NCBI GenBank assembly: GCA_900323505.1
Contig: OOIN01000008.1
Span: 868,001 to 932,000 of the forward strand
Reading direction: 5' to 3'
DNA length: 64,000 bases
Source: Ustilago trichophora
Lineage: Eukaryota; Basidiomycota; Ustilaginomycetes; Ustilaginales; Ustilaginaceae
In this document: one piece after another, positions 50,411 to 60,096 of the stretch
Numbering within the stretch: the stretch's first letter is position 1
Layout of the letters: each line of letters begins with the position of its first letter
Position numbers and translations under genes: made by a program
Notes under the pieces: generated by a model
Databases searched by the model: none
What the model was told of the DNA's origin: nothing
The model's input: the letters and a program-made list of their open reading frames with translations, nothing else

Positions 50411-52805
50411 CTTGAAATGTGCCTAGTGGTATTGGAGTAAGAGCCGCGAGAAGCAAGGAACGAGGCACCAAGAGGTTAAGGCGCTACCACGTCCTCGATA
50501 GCCGGCCAGGCGGCACGACGGAGGGAGATGATTGCGGGATGCGGGCGACTGTTTGCAGCGTCTTATTGCCTCATGGTCATTCTATGCGTTCTCTAGTTAG
50601 GATCGAGCTGGATCGAGCTTAGCAATGGCGAGGATGGAGGTGGAGAGGAGAGTCCATGTGAGTGTCAGCAAGCGATTGCCAGGGTCACCTTGTCAAGACA
50701 AAATTGACGAGACCCCTGTGAACGAAGGCGAAGCTCAACCTGCACATCCGACAAATGAGTGTCAGTCAGTCATGGCTTGTAAGCCTCTGAAGAGAGAGAG
50801 CTGCAGTCGCTGCGTGTTACACAGAGTTGCCGTGTCACAATTGTCGAAAGAAAAAAAAATTGCCCGGAGGACCAATTCCGGTAGAGTCTCAAGTCGAGGC
50901 AGGCACGCGCTCTCGCAGACACACGCACGTCGCCCACTTCAACCTTTACTCAATAACCCACATTTTACTCTAAGCTAGATGCACCATTAGCTGGTTTCTC
51001 TCTCCGACTGCAGCTTAATTCCCGAGGCTCCTTCATAAACTCCTATTCCTCAGCGTAACTAACTCGCGTTTTCTGTGGTGGCAGAGAGAGTCGTAAGGCT
51101 GCTGTTGAAGGGTATGATTGCTTGGCGGGGACCCAGCTTCTGGGCCCGTGATTGTCAAATCGTAACTATCTCTGACTGTTGCAATCCGCGGACAAGGGAG
51201 ACAGAGAGGCGTACTGTGACGTGTGAGAATTTGACCAGCCCATATGCGGACTTGGAAAGTCATTCCGTGGAAATTGCTCAGACGAATCACCGACTCATTC
51301 TCCGGGCTCTGCTCGTGATCGATCCTAAAGCTCTAAAAAAATTCTGTACAGTGTGAGAGCCACACAAAGCTACATTCAACTGATGATTCTCAACAGCTCG
51401 AAAAGATTCGGCTCGGCTCGAACGGTTCGGGGTCTCACACCACACAGAGCCAAACAGAGCTCGTGTCACACGTTCGCAGCTATATGCGAAAGGTTGACTG
51501 AGGAAGATGATCATATTCCGGAGTCAAGGTGTGAAACGCTAACAAACGAACCTAAATAGCCACGTGCTATGGGGTGTGCCTACTCGTGCGAGTGGATGTC
51601 GCACGAGAGAGTCGCGCGGGCGTGACAGCTCGAGACTAAGTTTAAGCTACCGGTGTGGTTGTACTATAGTACGTTATGAGGTGTTGGTCAAAAGCAACAG
51701 CATTCTTCTTCCAGCATGGTGGACCGGAGCTGCAGTATATGGCGGTTGGAACGGATAGAGGCAGATACAGCTCCGCATATTCCGCACAATCAGACCAAAT
51801 CAACGTGGAGCCCGCATTGCCGTTTATGGTAGTAAAGCCTGCCGTTTATGGTAACTGACGGGGTGGCCAACACGGCAGCAATGTAATGTGACCTCCCCTC
51901 TTCGTCCTCTCTTCGGCCGTGTTAGAGGGTTTGACGGCTTCTTCCTCGTCGTCCCACGCGGTACTTAAGGTCAGACCATTACATTGAAGATCTTGTGAGC
52001 CCCACCATTCTTCCACGACCCTATGCCACTTTCTTGACTTTCCGCTGCGAACAGTGACAGTAGCCATTTCGACGCTGAACCCTTTTTTTTCTTCAAATAT
52101 CAAGATCGTAAGTTTCAAGCTTTCACTCGATATGGTCGACCTGTCAGTTGCAATCGAACTAGCAGGTCCTGTCTCTGGCCTGTGAGCGCTGCAAAGTCAA
52201 GCGGCCGGTCAATCAATGGAATTGGACGGCAAGATCCATTTAGCTTGTGATTGGAGCGCTGGCTACGTTGACTGCAGTCGAAGCACGTTGCATCTTGAAC
52301 TCACCTTGTGCCTCCTCACTCCTCACTTTTGATTTCTCTTCGCCTTCCAAACGGCCTTGCTGTTGATACACACCTGGTCTTCGTGCTAAAAAAAACAAAA
52401 ACAAAAACAAAAAGGTGTCAAAACCGGAAAAGTGCACGAAACTCTCTCACGCAAAGCGGGAGTTCAACGCCAGCAGACACGCACACCAAAAAAGGGTCTG
52501 TCTCGACTTATTGATCCCGTGCTCTAATTCGCCACACACGCGTTCTGATTAGGTACGATCCAACTCTGGCTCTCCGCTTTTGCCTTGTGTCAAATTTCTT
52601 CGCCCTCTGCATAATTTTGGCCTTTCTTCCAAAAAAGATTCAGCTTGCTCTCTGCAGCTGACTCGATTCCACTCTCTTGTGCGCACCAGCCAGACTACCG
52701 TCGCCCTCTCGAGCACTTTCACTGTCGCAGTACCCATTCAAAGCTCATCTAGCGCTTTCACCCACCCAAACTCTTCGCCACCATCACCATCTACCACTGT
52801 CTTCC
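50411..52805. other. Gene-poor stretch upstream of SHMT
   Basis: About 2.4 kb with no recognisable gene. Contains a 13-bp direct repeat (GCCGTTTATGGTA at 51819 and 51841), a 12-bp palindrome GTACTATAGTAC near 51660, and an A5C repeat at 52388-52413 (AAAAACAAAAACAAAAAC). The segment before 52806 is CT-rich, probably the SHMT promoter. Confidence 0.5.
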
Positions 52806-54440
52806 ATGGCTGCCCGTCGCCCTTGTGCAAGACTCGCTCAAAACCTTCTTAGGAACTCTTCCCGACCCATTGCCAGAGTTTTTCCTTCCGCCACCATCAT
52901 CCCTCGCACATTTGCCTCCTCCGCCACCAAGATGTCCGTCGCCGTCCCCACTGACTTCGTAAGTGCTACCGTCACACAAACCCCCAACCCGCTTTGAATG
53001 AACATCATTATCGCGAATATAATCGCTGACCTCGACTCGATTTCACCACTTCTCCTCTGCACACAGAACAAGGTTCTCTACCAGTCTCTTGCCGAGGCTG
53101 ACCCTGAGGTCCAGCAGATCATCGAGAATGAGACTTACCGTCAGTTCTCCGGTCTCGAGCTCATCGCTTCTGAGAACTTGACCTCGCTCGCTACCATGGA
53201 GGCCAACGGCTCCATCCTAACCAACAAGTACTCTGAGGGTCTCCCCGGTGCCCGATACTACGGTGGTAACGAGTACATTGACCAGCTCGAGGTTCTCTGC
53301 CAGCAGCGTGCTCTCAAGGCTTTCAACCTTGACCCCAAGGTCTGGGGCGTCAACGTTCAGCCTTACTCTGGTTCCACCGCCAACTTCGCCACCTTCACCG
53401 CTCTCCTCCAGCCTCAGGACCGTATCATGGGTCTTGGCCTCCCCTCGGGTGGTCACCTTACCCACGGTTACTACACCGCCAAGAAGAAGATCTCGGCCTC
53501 CTCGATCTACTTCCAGTCGTTCCCGTACAACGTCGACCCCGCCACCGGCTACATTAACTACGACGAGCTCAAGAAAAATGCCGACCTCTTCAAGCCTCGC
53601 ATGGTCATTTGCGGTGGTTCCGCTTACCCCCGTGACTGGGACTATGCCAAGCTCGCCGAGATCGCCAAGACCCAGTCCGCCTACCTCATGGCTGACATTG
53701 CTCACATCTCGGGCCTTGTTGCCGCCCAGGTGCAGAACAACCCCTTCGAGTACTGTGACATTGTCACCACCACCACCCACAAGACTCTCCGTGGTCCCCG
53801 TGCCGGTATGATCTTCTTCCGCAAGGACCGTGACGCCGAGATCGAGGGCCGTGTCAACGCCGCCGTCTTCCCTGCTTGCCAGGGTGGTCCTCACAACAAC
53901 ACCATCGCCGGTATCGCCGTTGCTCTCAAGCAGGTTGCCGACCCCGCTTTCAAGGAGTACGCCACCCAGGTCATCAAGAACTCGCAGGCCATCGCCAAGG
54001 TTCTTTCGGGCAAGGGCTACAAACTCCAGACCGACGGTTCCGAGAACCACCTTATCCTCTGGGATCTGCGTCCTCTCGGCCTTACTGGCTCCAAGGTTGA
54101 GAACATCTGTGACTTGGCTCACATTACCCTCAACAAGAACGCCGTTAGCGGTGACACCTCGGCCCTCGTTCCCGGTGGTGTTCGCATCGGCACTGGTGCC
54201 CTCACCTCGCGATCCATGGGCGAGAAGGATATGGAAAAGGTTGCCGAGTTCCTCGACCGTGTAGTCCAGATCTCGCTCGACATCCAGAAGACTTCCGGCA
54301 AGAAGCTGGTCGACTTCATGAACGCTGCGCGCCAGTCTGAGGCTGTCAAGCAGCTCAACAAGGATGTCGAGGCCTTTGCCACCAGCTTCCCCCTCCCCGG
54401 TGTCCCCGACACCTCGGTGATCAAGAAGCCCGCCCACTAA
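52806..54440 (+). CDS. Serine hydroxymethyltransferase (one intron; two in-frame starts)
   Basis: Glycine/serine hydroxymethyltransferase, 508 residues, join 52806..52958 and 53067..54440. It makes glycine and one-carbon units on folate. PLP lysine K290 lies in [14 protein letters not shown]; other family motifs are [37 protein letters not shown] and [14 protein letters not shown]. The intron 52959-53066 has a GTAAGT donor and an ACACAG acceptor, phase 0. Exon 1 encodes a mitochondrial presequence ([20 protein letters not shown], then PIARVFPS). A second in-frame ATG at 52932 ([11 protein letters not shown]) marks the usual cytosolic N-terminus. The gene may thus make both mitochondrial and cytosolic enzyme from two starts. 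Upstream leader is CT-rich and codons are C-biased. Confidence 0.97.
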
Positions 54441-56211
54441 ATGTGCGGTGTTGAATTGTCGTTCCGTCAGAACTGTGGTCACCTTTTCTGCATTTGTTCC
54501 GTTTCTAAAGCCATAAAGCACACTTCAACCTGTGTATGATTCCCGCTCGCCGCTTGATGCTGTTTATGCGCCTAGCACACTAGGCGTGCTAAGCCTTGCG
54601 TTGAGCACCCTTTCTTCTCTCTCCATTTTATGCTTCTTTCAGTCAGCCTCGTCCAAAGTTCCTCTCACACATCATCATTTCCGGTCTTCATGTACAATCA
54701 GTCTTTCTCGTATCAGCCTCGCAATCTCATTCAACCGAAGCGGGGTCAACGATCCTCCCTTCCACCTAAAAGCAACTGTCTGTGCGTATTTTCATGCTAA
54801 TCAAATTTCGGGTACATGAGGAGGTCTTCGGATATTGTGTTTCTTGTATTATGTAAGCAGGCTTTCTCAACAAAATAATTCGTACGAGAGATACTTCTTT
54901 TACCTCCCAACAAAGATGTGGTAGTTTGAACACAGTACAGCGCTTTGGCCTTAAAGCTCCGACCGCTTCTGCAAGTCTCGGAGCTTCGGCCTCGGCCCTT
55001 TTTTCTGCCCCTGAAAGGTCACGAAGCAAAACCTCCGTCTTTGTCAACTGAAAGACCTTGGTCTATAAGGACTCTTCAGTGCCCTGGAGCTCCTACCCGA
55101 ACGTGAAACTTGCGTCCAACGACGAAAGGAAGGATCGTAGACGGCGTTGTGTAGGCTGGGCGCTTGTAGAAAACAGAGTCACAATCACAGCTGCCACATG
55201 GAAGATTATGTGTCATGATCCGCTACGGGCCGCAACGGAAAAGGTCAAGATATTGACTAATGCCATCCCAAAGTGGTGTGGTAAAGCACCCTGTATATAC
55301 AGTAGCAACACTACACGTTGCACATCCTGATCCGACGTATGCCTCGCTGCGAGTGTAGTCAACTCTTACACCGAATGATGCTGGGTTCTGCTGGACCAGC
55401 GAGCTGTGTTCACGCACATCTTTTTGCTGAATAATGGGAGAGATGTGAGATTGAGCAATGCCCTGGAGGCTTTTGCCACAGTGAGCCAGCAACGGCGGTG
55501 GTTCGAGATAGCCGCTTGGACAGGTCGAAGATGCAAGTTGCCCCAACAAACTGCTGGTTCGATTCAAGGAAAGGTGAATTCAGGCGAAAATCATTTGGAA
55601 AGTTGGGCACTTTGACAGAGGCGGTGATTTTGATGTGACGGGCCTTCGACGCCTGTCTGACTAGAGCCTTTGGCGTGAAACTTCACAAAATTCGCAAAAT
55701 GTCAGAGACGGCGAACAACTCTCTCGCGTCAAATAGGGCGTACTCAGTCAAATGTGCACAGTTCTGGGGCAAAGCTAACCCCAGCCTTAGCTGTTTAATG
55801 GTGGCAACTTCGCTACTGCCGCTTTGGTGCCTTTGTTGCTACCAGTCCGACGGTGAATCAGATCCCCCCAAGTCTGCTCGACACTGGCGTTTTACCGTCC
55901 GGACATTACTGTTGCTCCGCACTGGGCACTGTGTGAAAAGCATTGCTGGAGCTGATAATCCTTTCTTGGTCTGACCGGCGTTCACCGTGGCCACGGTCGG
56001 CTTAGGTGGTCCCACCGCTGTGCGGTTCCATGAAATTTTTGGGCCCTTCCGCTGATGCCACGCGTGCAATGTACTGCTCTGCTGCTACAACTTTTGGGTC
56101 CACTCAGAGCCAAAGGGCGATTTGGTATAAGTACCATCTAACTCGCATCTCGCTCGGTTGTTCTGTATCGACCACCACATTGCACACACCGTCCACACGT
56201 TTGTCGCAATC
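54441..56211. other. Gene-poor stretch between SHMT and the desaturase
   Basis: About 1.77 kb. A hairpin-forming GC-rich sequence (54569-54586, 7-bp stem, CACA loop) lies about 130 bp after the SHMT stop. No recognisable ORF; the desaturase promoter lies at the right end. Confidence 0.5.
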
Positions 56212-57846
56212 ATGGCTGCCGAACTCAAGCAAAGGTCTACGACCGCCACCAAGGATGCGCAGGCCGCTTCGAAGGAGGAGTTCGCCGACGCCAATATCCC
56301 TGACGACTATGTTTCTCGCGTGCTCGCCACCGAGAAGCCTCTTCCTCCTGTCCAGTTCAAGAACATCCTCAGCGAGATTCAGTGGGTCTCGTTCTTGGCG
56401 CTCACCATCACTCCGATTCTCGCCATCTACGGTCTTTTCACCACCAGCTGGACCAAGTACACCGCCATCTGGACTATTGTCTACTACTTCTTGACCGGCC
56501 TTGGTATCACCGCCGGTTACCATCGTCTCTGGGCTCACCGTGCCTACAACGCCTCCCTTCCTCTTCAGTACTATCTCGCATGCATGGGCTCTGGTGCCGT
56601 CCAGGGCTCCATTCACTGGTGGGCTCGCGGACACCGTGCTCACCACCGATATACCGACACCGACCTTGACCCCTATGGAGCTCACTTTGGTCTCTTCTGG
56701 TCGCACCTCGGCTGGATGCTTGTCAAGCCTCGCCGCAAGCCCGGAGTTGCTGACATCTCTGACTTGCGCAAGAACCCTGTCATCAAGTTCCAGCACAAGT
56801 TCTACATTCCCATGCTTCTCTTCTTCGGTTTCGGCTTCCCCACCCTGGTCGCTGGCCTCGGTTGGAACGACTGGCGTGGAGGCTTCTTCTTCGCCGGTAT
56901 GCTCCGCCTCGTCTTTGTCCACCACTCGACCTTCTGCGTTAACTCGCTCGCACACTACCTTGGTGAGGCCACTTTCGATAACAAGATGACTCCCCGTGAC
57001 CACTTCTTCACCGCTCTGGTCACTGTTGGCGAGGGTTACCACAACTTCCACCACCAATTCCCCATGGACTACCGCAACGCCGTCCAATGGTATCAGTTTG
57101 ACCCCACCAAGTGGTTCATCACTGCCATGTACAAGCTCGGCCTCGCTTCGCACCTCAAGACTTTCCCCGACAACGAGGTCAAGAAGGGCCGCCTCGCGAT
57201 GCAGCTCCAGCAGGCTCACGAACTTGGTCAGCAGCTCGAGTGGCCCAAGTCTTCGGCTCACCTTCCCGTCATCTCGTGGGATGACTTCGTTGAAGAGTCC
57301 AAGACCCGCCCTCTCATCGTCGTTCACGGCTTCATCCACGATGTCTCTTCATTCCTCGATGAGCACCCCGGTGGTCGCCACCTTCTAACCGGCAAGATTG
57401 GCAAGGATGCCACCACTGCTTTCCTCGGTGGTGTGTATGACCACTCGAACGCTGCCCACAACTTGCTTTCGATGATGCGCGTTGGTGTCCTTGATGGTGG
57501 CTACCAGCTCGCCAAGGATGAGCTCGAAAAGGCTGCCCGCGAGAACCGTGCCAACGGCACCTCGGCCAACCGTCCTGCTGGTGCTCCCCCTTCGCCCGTC
57601 ACCTCGGATGATGAAGACTTTGCCGCCCCTGCAACACCTACCGACGAGACCCCCATGACCACCACCAGTACTGTCGCCGCCGCTTCCGAGCAGCTTAAGG
57701 CACAGCAGTCGGCTGAGGGCGTCAAGTCGATCAACGACAAGGCTGCCGCCTATGTCACCCCCGGTGAGGCCTACACCATCGTCAAGCGCGGTGAGCTCAA
57801 GGCCAACGCCAAGGTTGACGGTACCAAGTTCGGTCGTTTCCTCTAA
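56212..57846 (+). CDS. OLE1: Delta-9 acyl-CoA desaturase with C-terminal cytochrome b5
   Basis: Stearoyl/palmitoyl-CoA delta-9 desaturase, 544 residues, intronless; it makes monounsaturated fatty acids in the ER membrane. The three histidine boxes are HRLWAH (104-109), HRAHH (141-145) and HNFHH (277-281), with spans before and between. A fused cytochrome b5 domain follows, its haem motif HPGG at 385-388 and the second haem His in DHSNAAHNLL. The tail is Ala/Thr-rich. The ATG at 56212 is the first of the frame (a TTG precedes it). The stop codon (57844-57846) lies 1 bp before the TA duplication of the pogo-type transposon (10 bp on the alternative boundary), so the 3' UTR has been replaced or split by the insertion. 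Strong C-bias suggests high expression. Confidence 0.97.
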   Translation: MAAELKQRSTTATKDAQAASKEEFADANIPDDYVSRVLATEKPLPPVQFKNILSEIQWVSFLALTITPILAIYGLFTTSWTKYTAIWTIVYYFLTGLGITAGYHRLWAHRAYNASLPLQYYLACMGSGAVQGSIHWWARGHRAHHRYTDTDLDPYGAHFGLFWSHLGWMLVKPRRKPGVADISDLRKNPVIKFQHKFYIPMLLFFGFGFPTLVAGLGWNDWRGGFFFAGMLRLVFVHHSTFCVNSLAHYLGEATFDNKMTPRDHFFTALVTVGEGYHNFHHQFPMDYRNAVQWYQFDPTKWFITAMYKLGLASHLKTFPDNEVKKGRLAMQLQQAHELGQQLEWPKSSAHLPVISWDDFVEESKTRPLIVVHGFIHDVSSFLDEHPGGRHLLTGKIGKDATTAFLGGVYDHSNAAHNLLSMMRVGVLDGGYQLAKDELEKAARENRANGTSANRPAGAPPSPVTSDDEDFAAPATPTDETPMTTTSTVAAASEQLKAQQSAEGVKSINDKAAAYVTPGEAYTIVKRGELKANAKVDGTKFGRFL

Positions 57847-57849
57847 TTA

Positions 57850-57900
57850 ACGTAATTACAGTAGTTCCGACGCATATGTAGTTCCGACGCGTTTTTGAGT
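57850..57900 (+). repeat. Left terminal inverted repeat of the pogo-type element
   Basis: Starts ACGTAATTACAGTAGTTCCG; contains the 12-mer TAGTTCCGACGC at 57862-57873 and again at 57879-57890, separated by five bases. Confidence 0.9.
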
Positions 57901-58024
57901 ATGAAATCAAATCTGATGGTAGTACACATCGTGATGATGAGCACGGCTGTTATGAGGTGCAAACAACATGAGACTTGGATTGCGCGTACATGAGATGCTA
58001 TGGTACATACTGAAGAGGCTGAAG

Positions 58025-59866
58025 TCATGTGTGCCTGCGAGATGGGCCAGCAACAGGAAGCAGTTCGAAGAAGCCAAAGGGATCTTCCTCGTCATCTCTG
58101 ATGGCCGACAGAGGCTCACTTTCACTGAGCTCATCATCCAGATTCTGCATGGATGGTGTTGTGAGCGTGCTTGATGATGACAAAAGAGCCTCGTCACCAT
58201 CAATACCTGCTTCGTCGCGATCAGCAGCAGCTGCAGCTGATGGAGGTACAACCTCCGTATCCACCTGCCTGCCCTTCCCCTTCGACTGTGATGAGCTTCC
58301 TATGCCCTTTGTCACCAACTCTCGTTCTGCATGCTCTCGAGTGATCATGACATCCTTCGACAGCACTCGCTGATCACCCTTTGCCTTGACACGACGTACC
58401 TTTTGAGCCAATTTCTTGCTGTGATTCTCTTGGACATGAAGTACCGTGTTTTCGGCCTCCAGGATCGCAATTGATGCATGTGCTTGCTCGTTTGCTTGTA
58501 GCACGGCCCTCTTGAGACGTCGGGCTCTCCGGATATCCGGTTCGTTCCTGAATGCATCCAGCGTGGCGTTCATGGCTGCATCCGATGCAGGAACGGCGAC
58601 TTCCTGCAGCGGGGTTTGTGTTTCTTGAGGAACGGGCGTGCAATGGCCTGGAAGCCGAGCGATAACCTTGTCCGGACTTGGGCTCATGGTAATTCCGGAG
58701 TCCACAAATGCCTTACGCACAGCAGACTGTGTCAGAACCTGTTCCCGAGCCTGTGCATAGAATGTGGCGAAGAGCGCCTTTTCGATTGTGTCCACGTGCT
58801 GTGCAGCTTCATTAACGGCATGCTGATACCGGCCTTTCAAAGGCCGAAAGATCGAGACATCCAGTGGCTGCATCACATGTGTTGCATGGGGTGGAAAGAG
58901 GAATGGTATTATGTGTCGAGACCACAGTGCATTGCAGAACTCAACGCTGGTGTGAGAGCCGTGACCGTCCAGTATGAGAAGGCGCCATGCTGATGGTGGC
59001 GATGGCGTAGTGGAGGGGTCGAAGATGGTTTCAACCCATTGGACGGCAAGCTCGTTGTTGGTCCAGCCGTTGTTTGACTTGGCGAATCGCCATGTGGCCG
59101 GAACATCCTCCATTCGCCGCTGTTCTCCGACTGTATGAACACAGCCTTTGGTAATGACAAGCGGCGGAAGTACCTGACCAGCACTTCCGATGCACTCAAT
59201 CACAGTTGCAGATTCCCGGTTGCCTGGCTGAGCCTTGAAGGATGCAGCTTGATCACCGGAAGGCACAACCACTTGCTCTCTGCCGCCGACACCAAACATG
59301 AACCCTGTTTCATCCATGTTGTATATGTTTGTTGATGAGACATTGTATTCACGCAGTATGGCAGCCAATTGAGTGAACCATTGTTGAATGCTGGCCTCGT
59401 CTGTGCCTGTGAGCCGTGCATTGTCGAGGCATCGAGACCAATGAGACTTGATTTCAGGATGCCGAAGCAGGAACGACTGCAGCCATGCATGGCTGAGCTT
59501 AACCAGCGTGCCGCCGGCAGGCAAAGGCCGAGACACGGCGTTTGCATACTGCATCACAACGGCGGGCGTCAGAGGGAAGCCGCTGCAGGCACAACGCTGG
59601 ATGTGTGTGATGACAGCGTTCTCGGCGGCACATGTAAGTGCCTGTTGAGCTTCATTGGCGGCCTTTTTGTTCTGCCGGCCCGACATCCGGTGGCGTAGCG
59701 TCGATTCCGAGACATTGTGGGCAGCCGCTGCTTTGCGAATGCTGTTGTGCTGGCCCTGCTCGAGCTCACTGATGGCCAGCTGCAAGTGTCCCTCACGCTG
59801 GTCTCGCTTGCTCGCCGTTGCAGCTCGATACGTCACAGACCGTTTTGACAGAGGGTTGCGTGGCAT
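58025..59866 (-). CDS. Pogo-superfamily DD35D transposase
   Basis: 613 residues from an ATG at 59864-59866, no stop or frameshift. The N-terminus has a psq-type helix-turn-helix (SIRKAAAAHNVSESTLRHRM). A CENP-B/Tc5-like second DNA-binding region follows (VITHIQRCACSGFPLTPAVV, then WLQSFLLRHPEIKSHWSR). The catalytic triad is D185 (NMDETGF), D300 (LILDGHGSH) and D336 (MQPLDVSIF); 35 residues separate the last two, the DD35D spacing of the pogo/Fot1 group. The C-terminus has a coiled-coil-like segment (RARRLKRAVLQANEQAHASI) and an acidic Ser-rich tail. It cuts and pastes the element at TA sites. It converges on OLE1, its stop about 180 bp from the OLE1 stop. Intact, hence potentially active. Confidence 0.93.
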   Translation of the reverse strand: MPRNPLSKRSVTYRAATASKRDQREGHLQLAISELEQGQHNSIRKAAAAHNVSESTLRHRMSGRQNKKAANEAQQALTCAAENAVITHIQRCACSGFPLTPAVVMQYANAVSRPLPAGGTLVKLSHAWLQSFLLRHPEIKSHWSRCLDNARLTGTDEASIQQWFTQLAAILREYNVSSTNIYNMDETGFMFGVGGREQVVVPSGDQAASFKAQPGNRESATVIECIGSAGQVLPPLVITKGCVHTVGEQRRMEDVPATWRFAKSNNGWTNNELAVQWVETIFDPSTTPSPPSAWRLLILDGHGSHTSVEFCNALWSRHIIPFLFPPHATHVMQPLDVSIFRPLKGRYQHAVNEAAQHVDTIEKALFATFYAQAREQVLTQSAVRKAFVDSGITMSPSPDKVIARLPGHCTPVPQETQTPLQEVAVPASDAAMNATLDAFRNEPDIRRARRLKRAVLQANEQAHASIAILEAENTVLHVQENHSKKLAQKVRRVKAKGDQRVLSKDVMITREHAERELVTKGIGSSSQSKGKGRQVDTEVVPPSAAAAADRDEAGIDGDEALLSSSSTLTTPSMQNLDDELSESEPLSAIRDDEEDPFGFFELLPVAGPSRRHT

Positions 59867-60043
59867 AACAGTGGTTGATATTGCTGAGTGATGGTGTCAA
59901 AAGGTTGTTGTAAGCAGTTGATGATGGAACGGCGATGGTGGAGATGGGGTCCGAGAACTTGGGATGGTGGGGCTCATGCAAGGAACAAACAATGTGCTCA
60001 CGATCATGCAGGCCACTACCATCACGTGTTGAATTAATCTCAC

Positions 60044-60094
60044 ATTCGAAAACGCGTCGGAACTACATATGCATCGGAACTACTGTAATTACGT
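60044..60094 (-). repeat. Right terminal inverted repeat of the pogo-type element
   Basis: Reverse complement begins ACGTAATTACAGTAGTTCCG and differs from the left repeat at three positions, all transitions; the outer 12-mer copy has a C-to-T change. Confidence 0.9.
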
Positions 60095-60096
60095 TA

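Larger units (their letters stand above)
57848..60096. mobile_element. Complete pogo-type DNA transposon with 51-bp inverted repeats
   Basis: Autonomous-looking element of about 2.25 kb. The most parsimonious boundaries are 57850-60094, flanked by TA at 57848-57849 and 60095-60096. Inverted repeats 57850-57900 and 60044-60094 match at 48 of 51 positions. An alternative boundary starts at CAG (57859) and ends at CTG (60085), each next to TA, which is the usual pogo convention; the extra 9 bp would then be flanking target. Each end contains two copies of TAGTTCCGACGC-like words, likely transposase sites. A single uninterrupted transposase frame fills the interior on the minus strand. Near-identical ends and an intact frame suggest recent activity. 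Adjacent to OLE1. Confidence 0.92.

Noticed and set aside
51340..51480. Possible inverted-repeat element around GTGTGAGAG
   Set aside because: Only about 9 bp of imperfect inversion and no target duplication found.
53217..54521. 434-codon reverse frame opposite SHMT
   Set aside because: Same codon-bias artefact; overlaps the whole conserved coding region.
56104..57339. 411-codon reverse frame opposite the desaturase
   Set aside because: Antisense of a strongly conserved gene, low-complexity product, no independent evidence.
38045..60094. Idea that the 58-60 kb transposase mobilises the 38 kb MITE
   Set aside because: Terminal sequences share only CAGT; the subterminal words differ completely.
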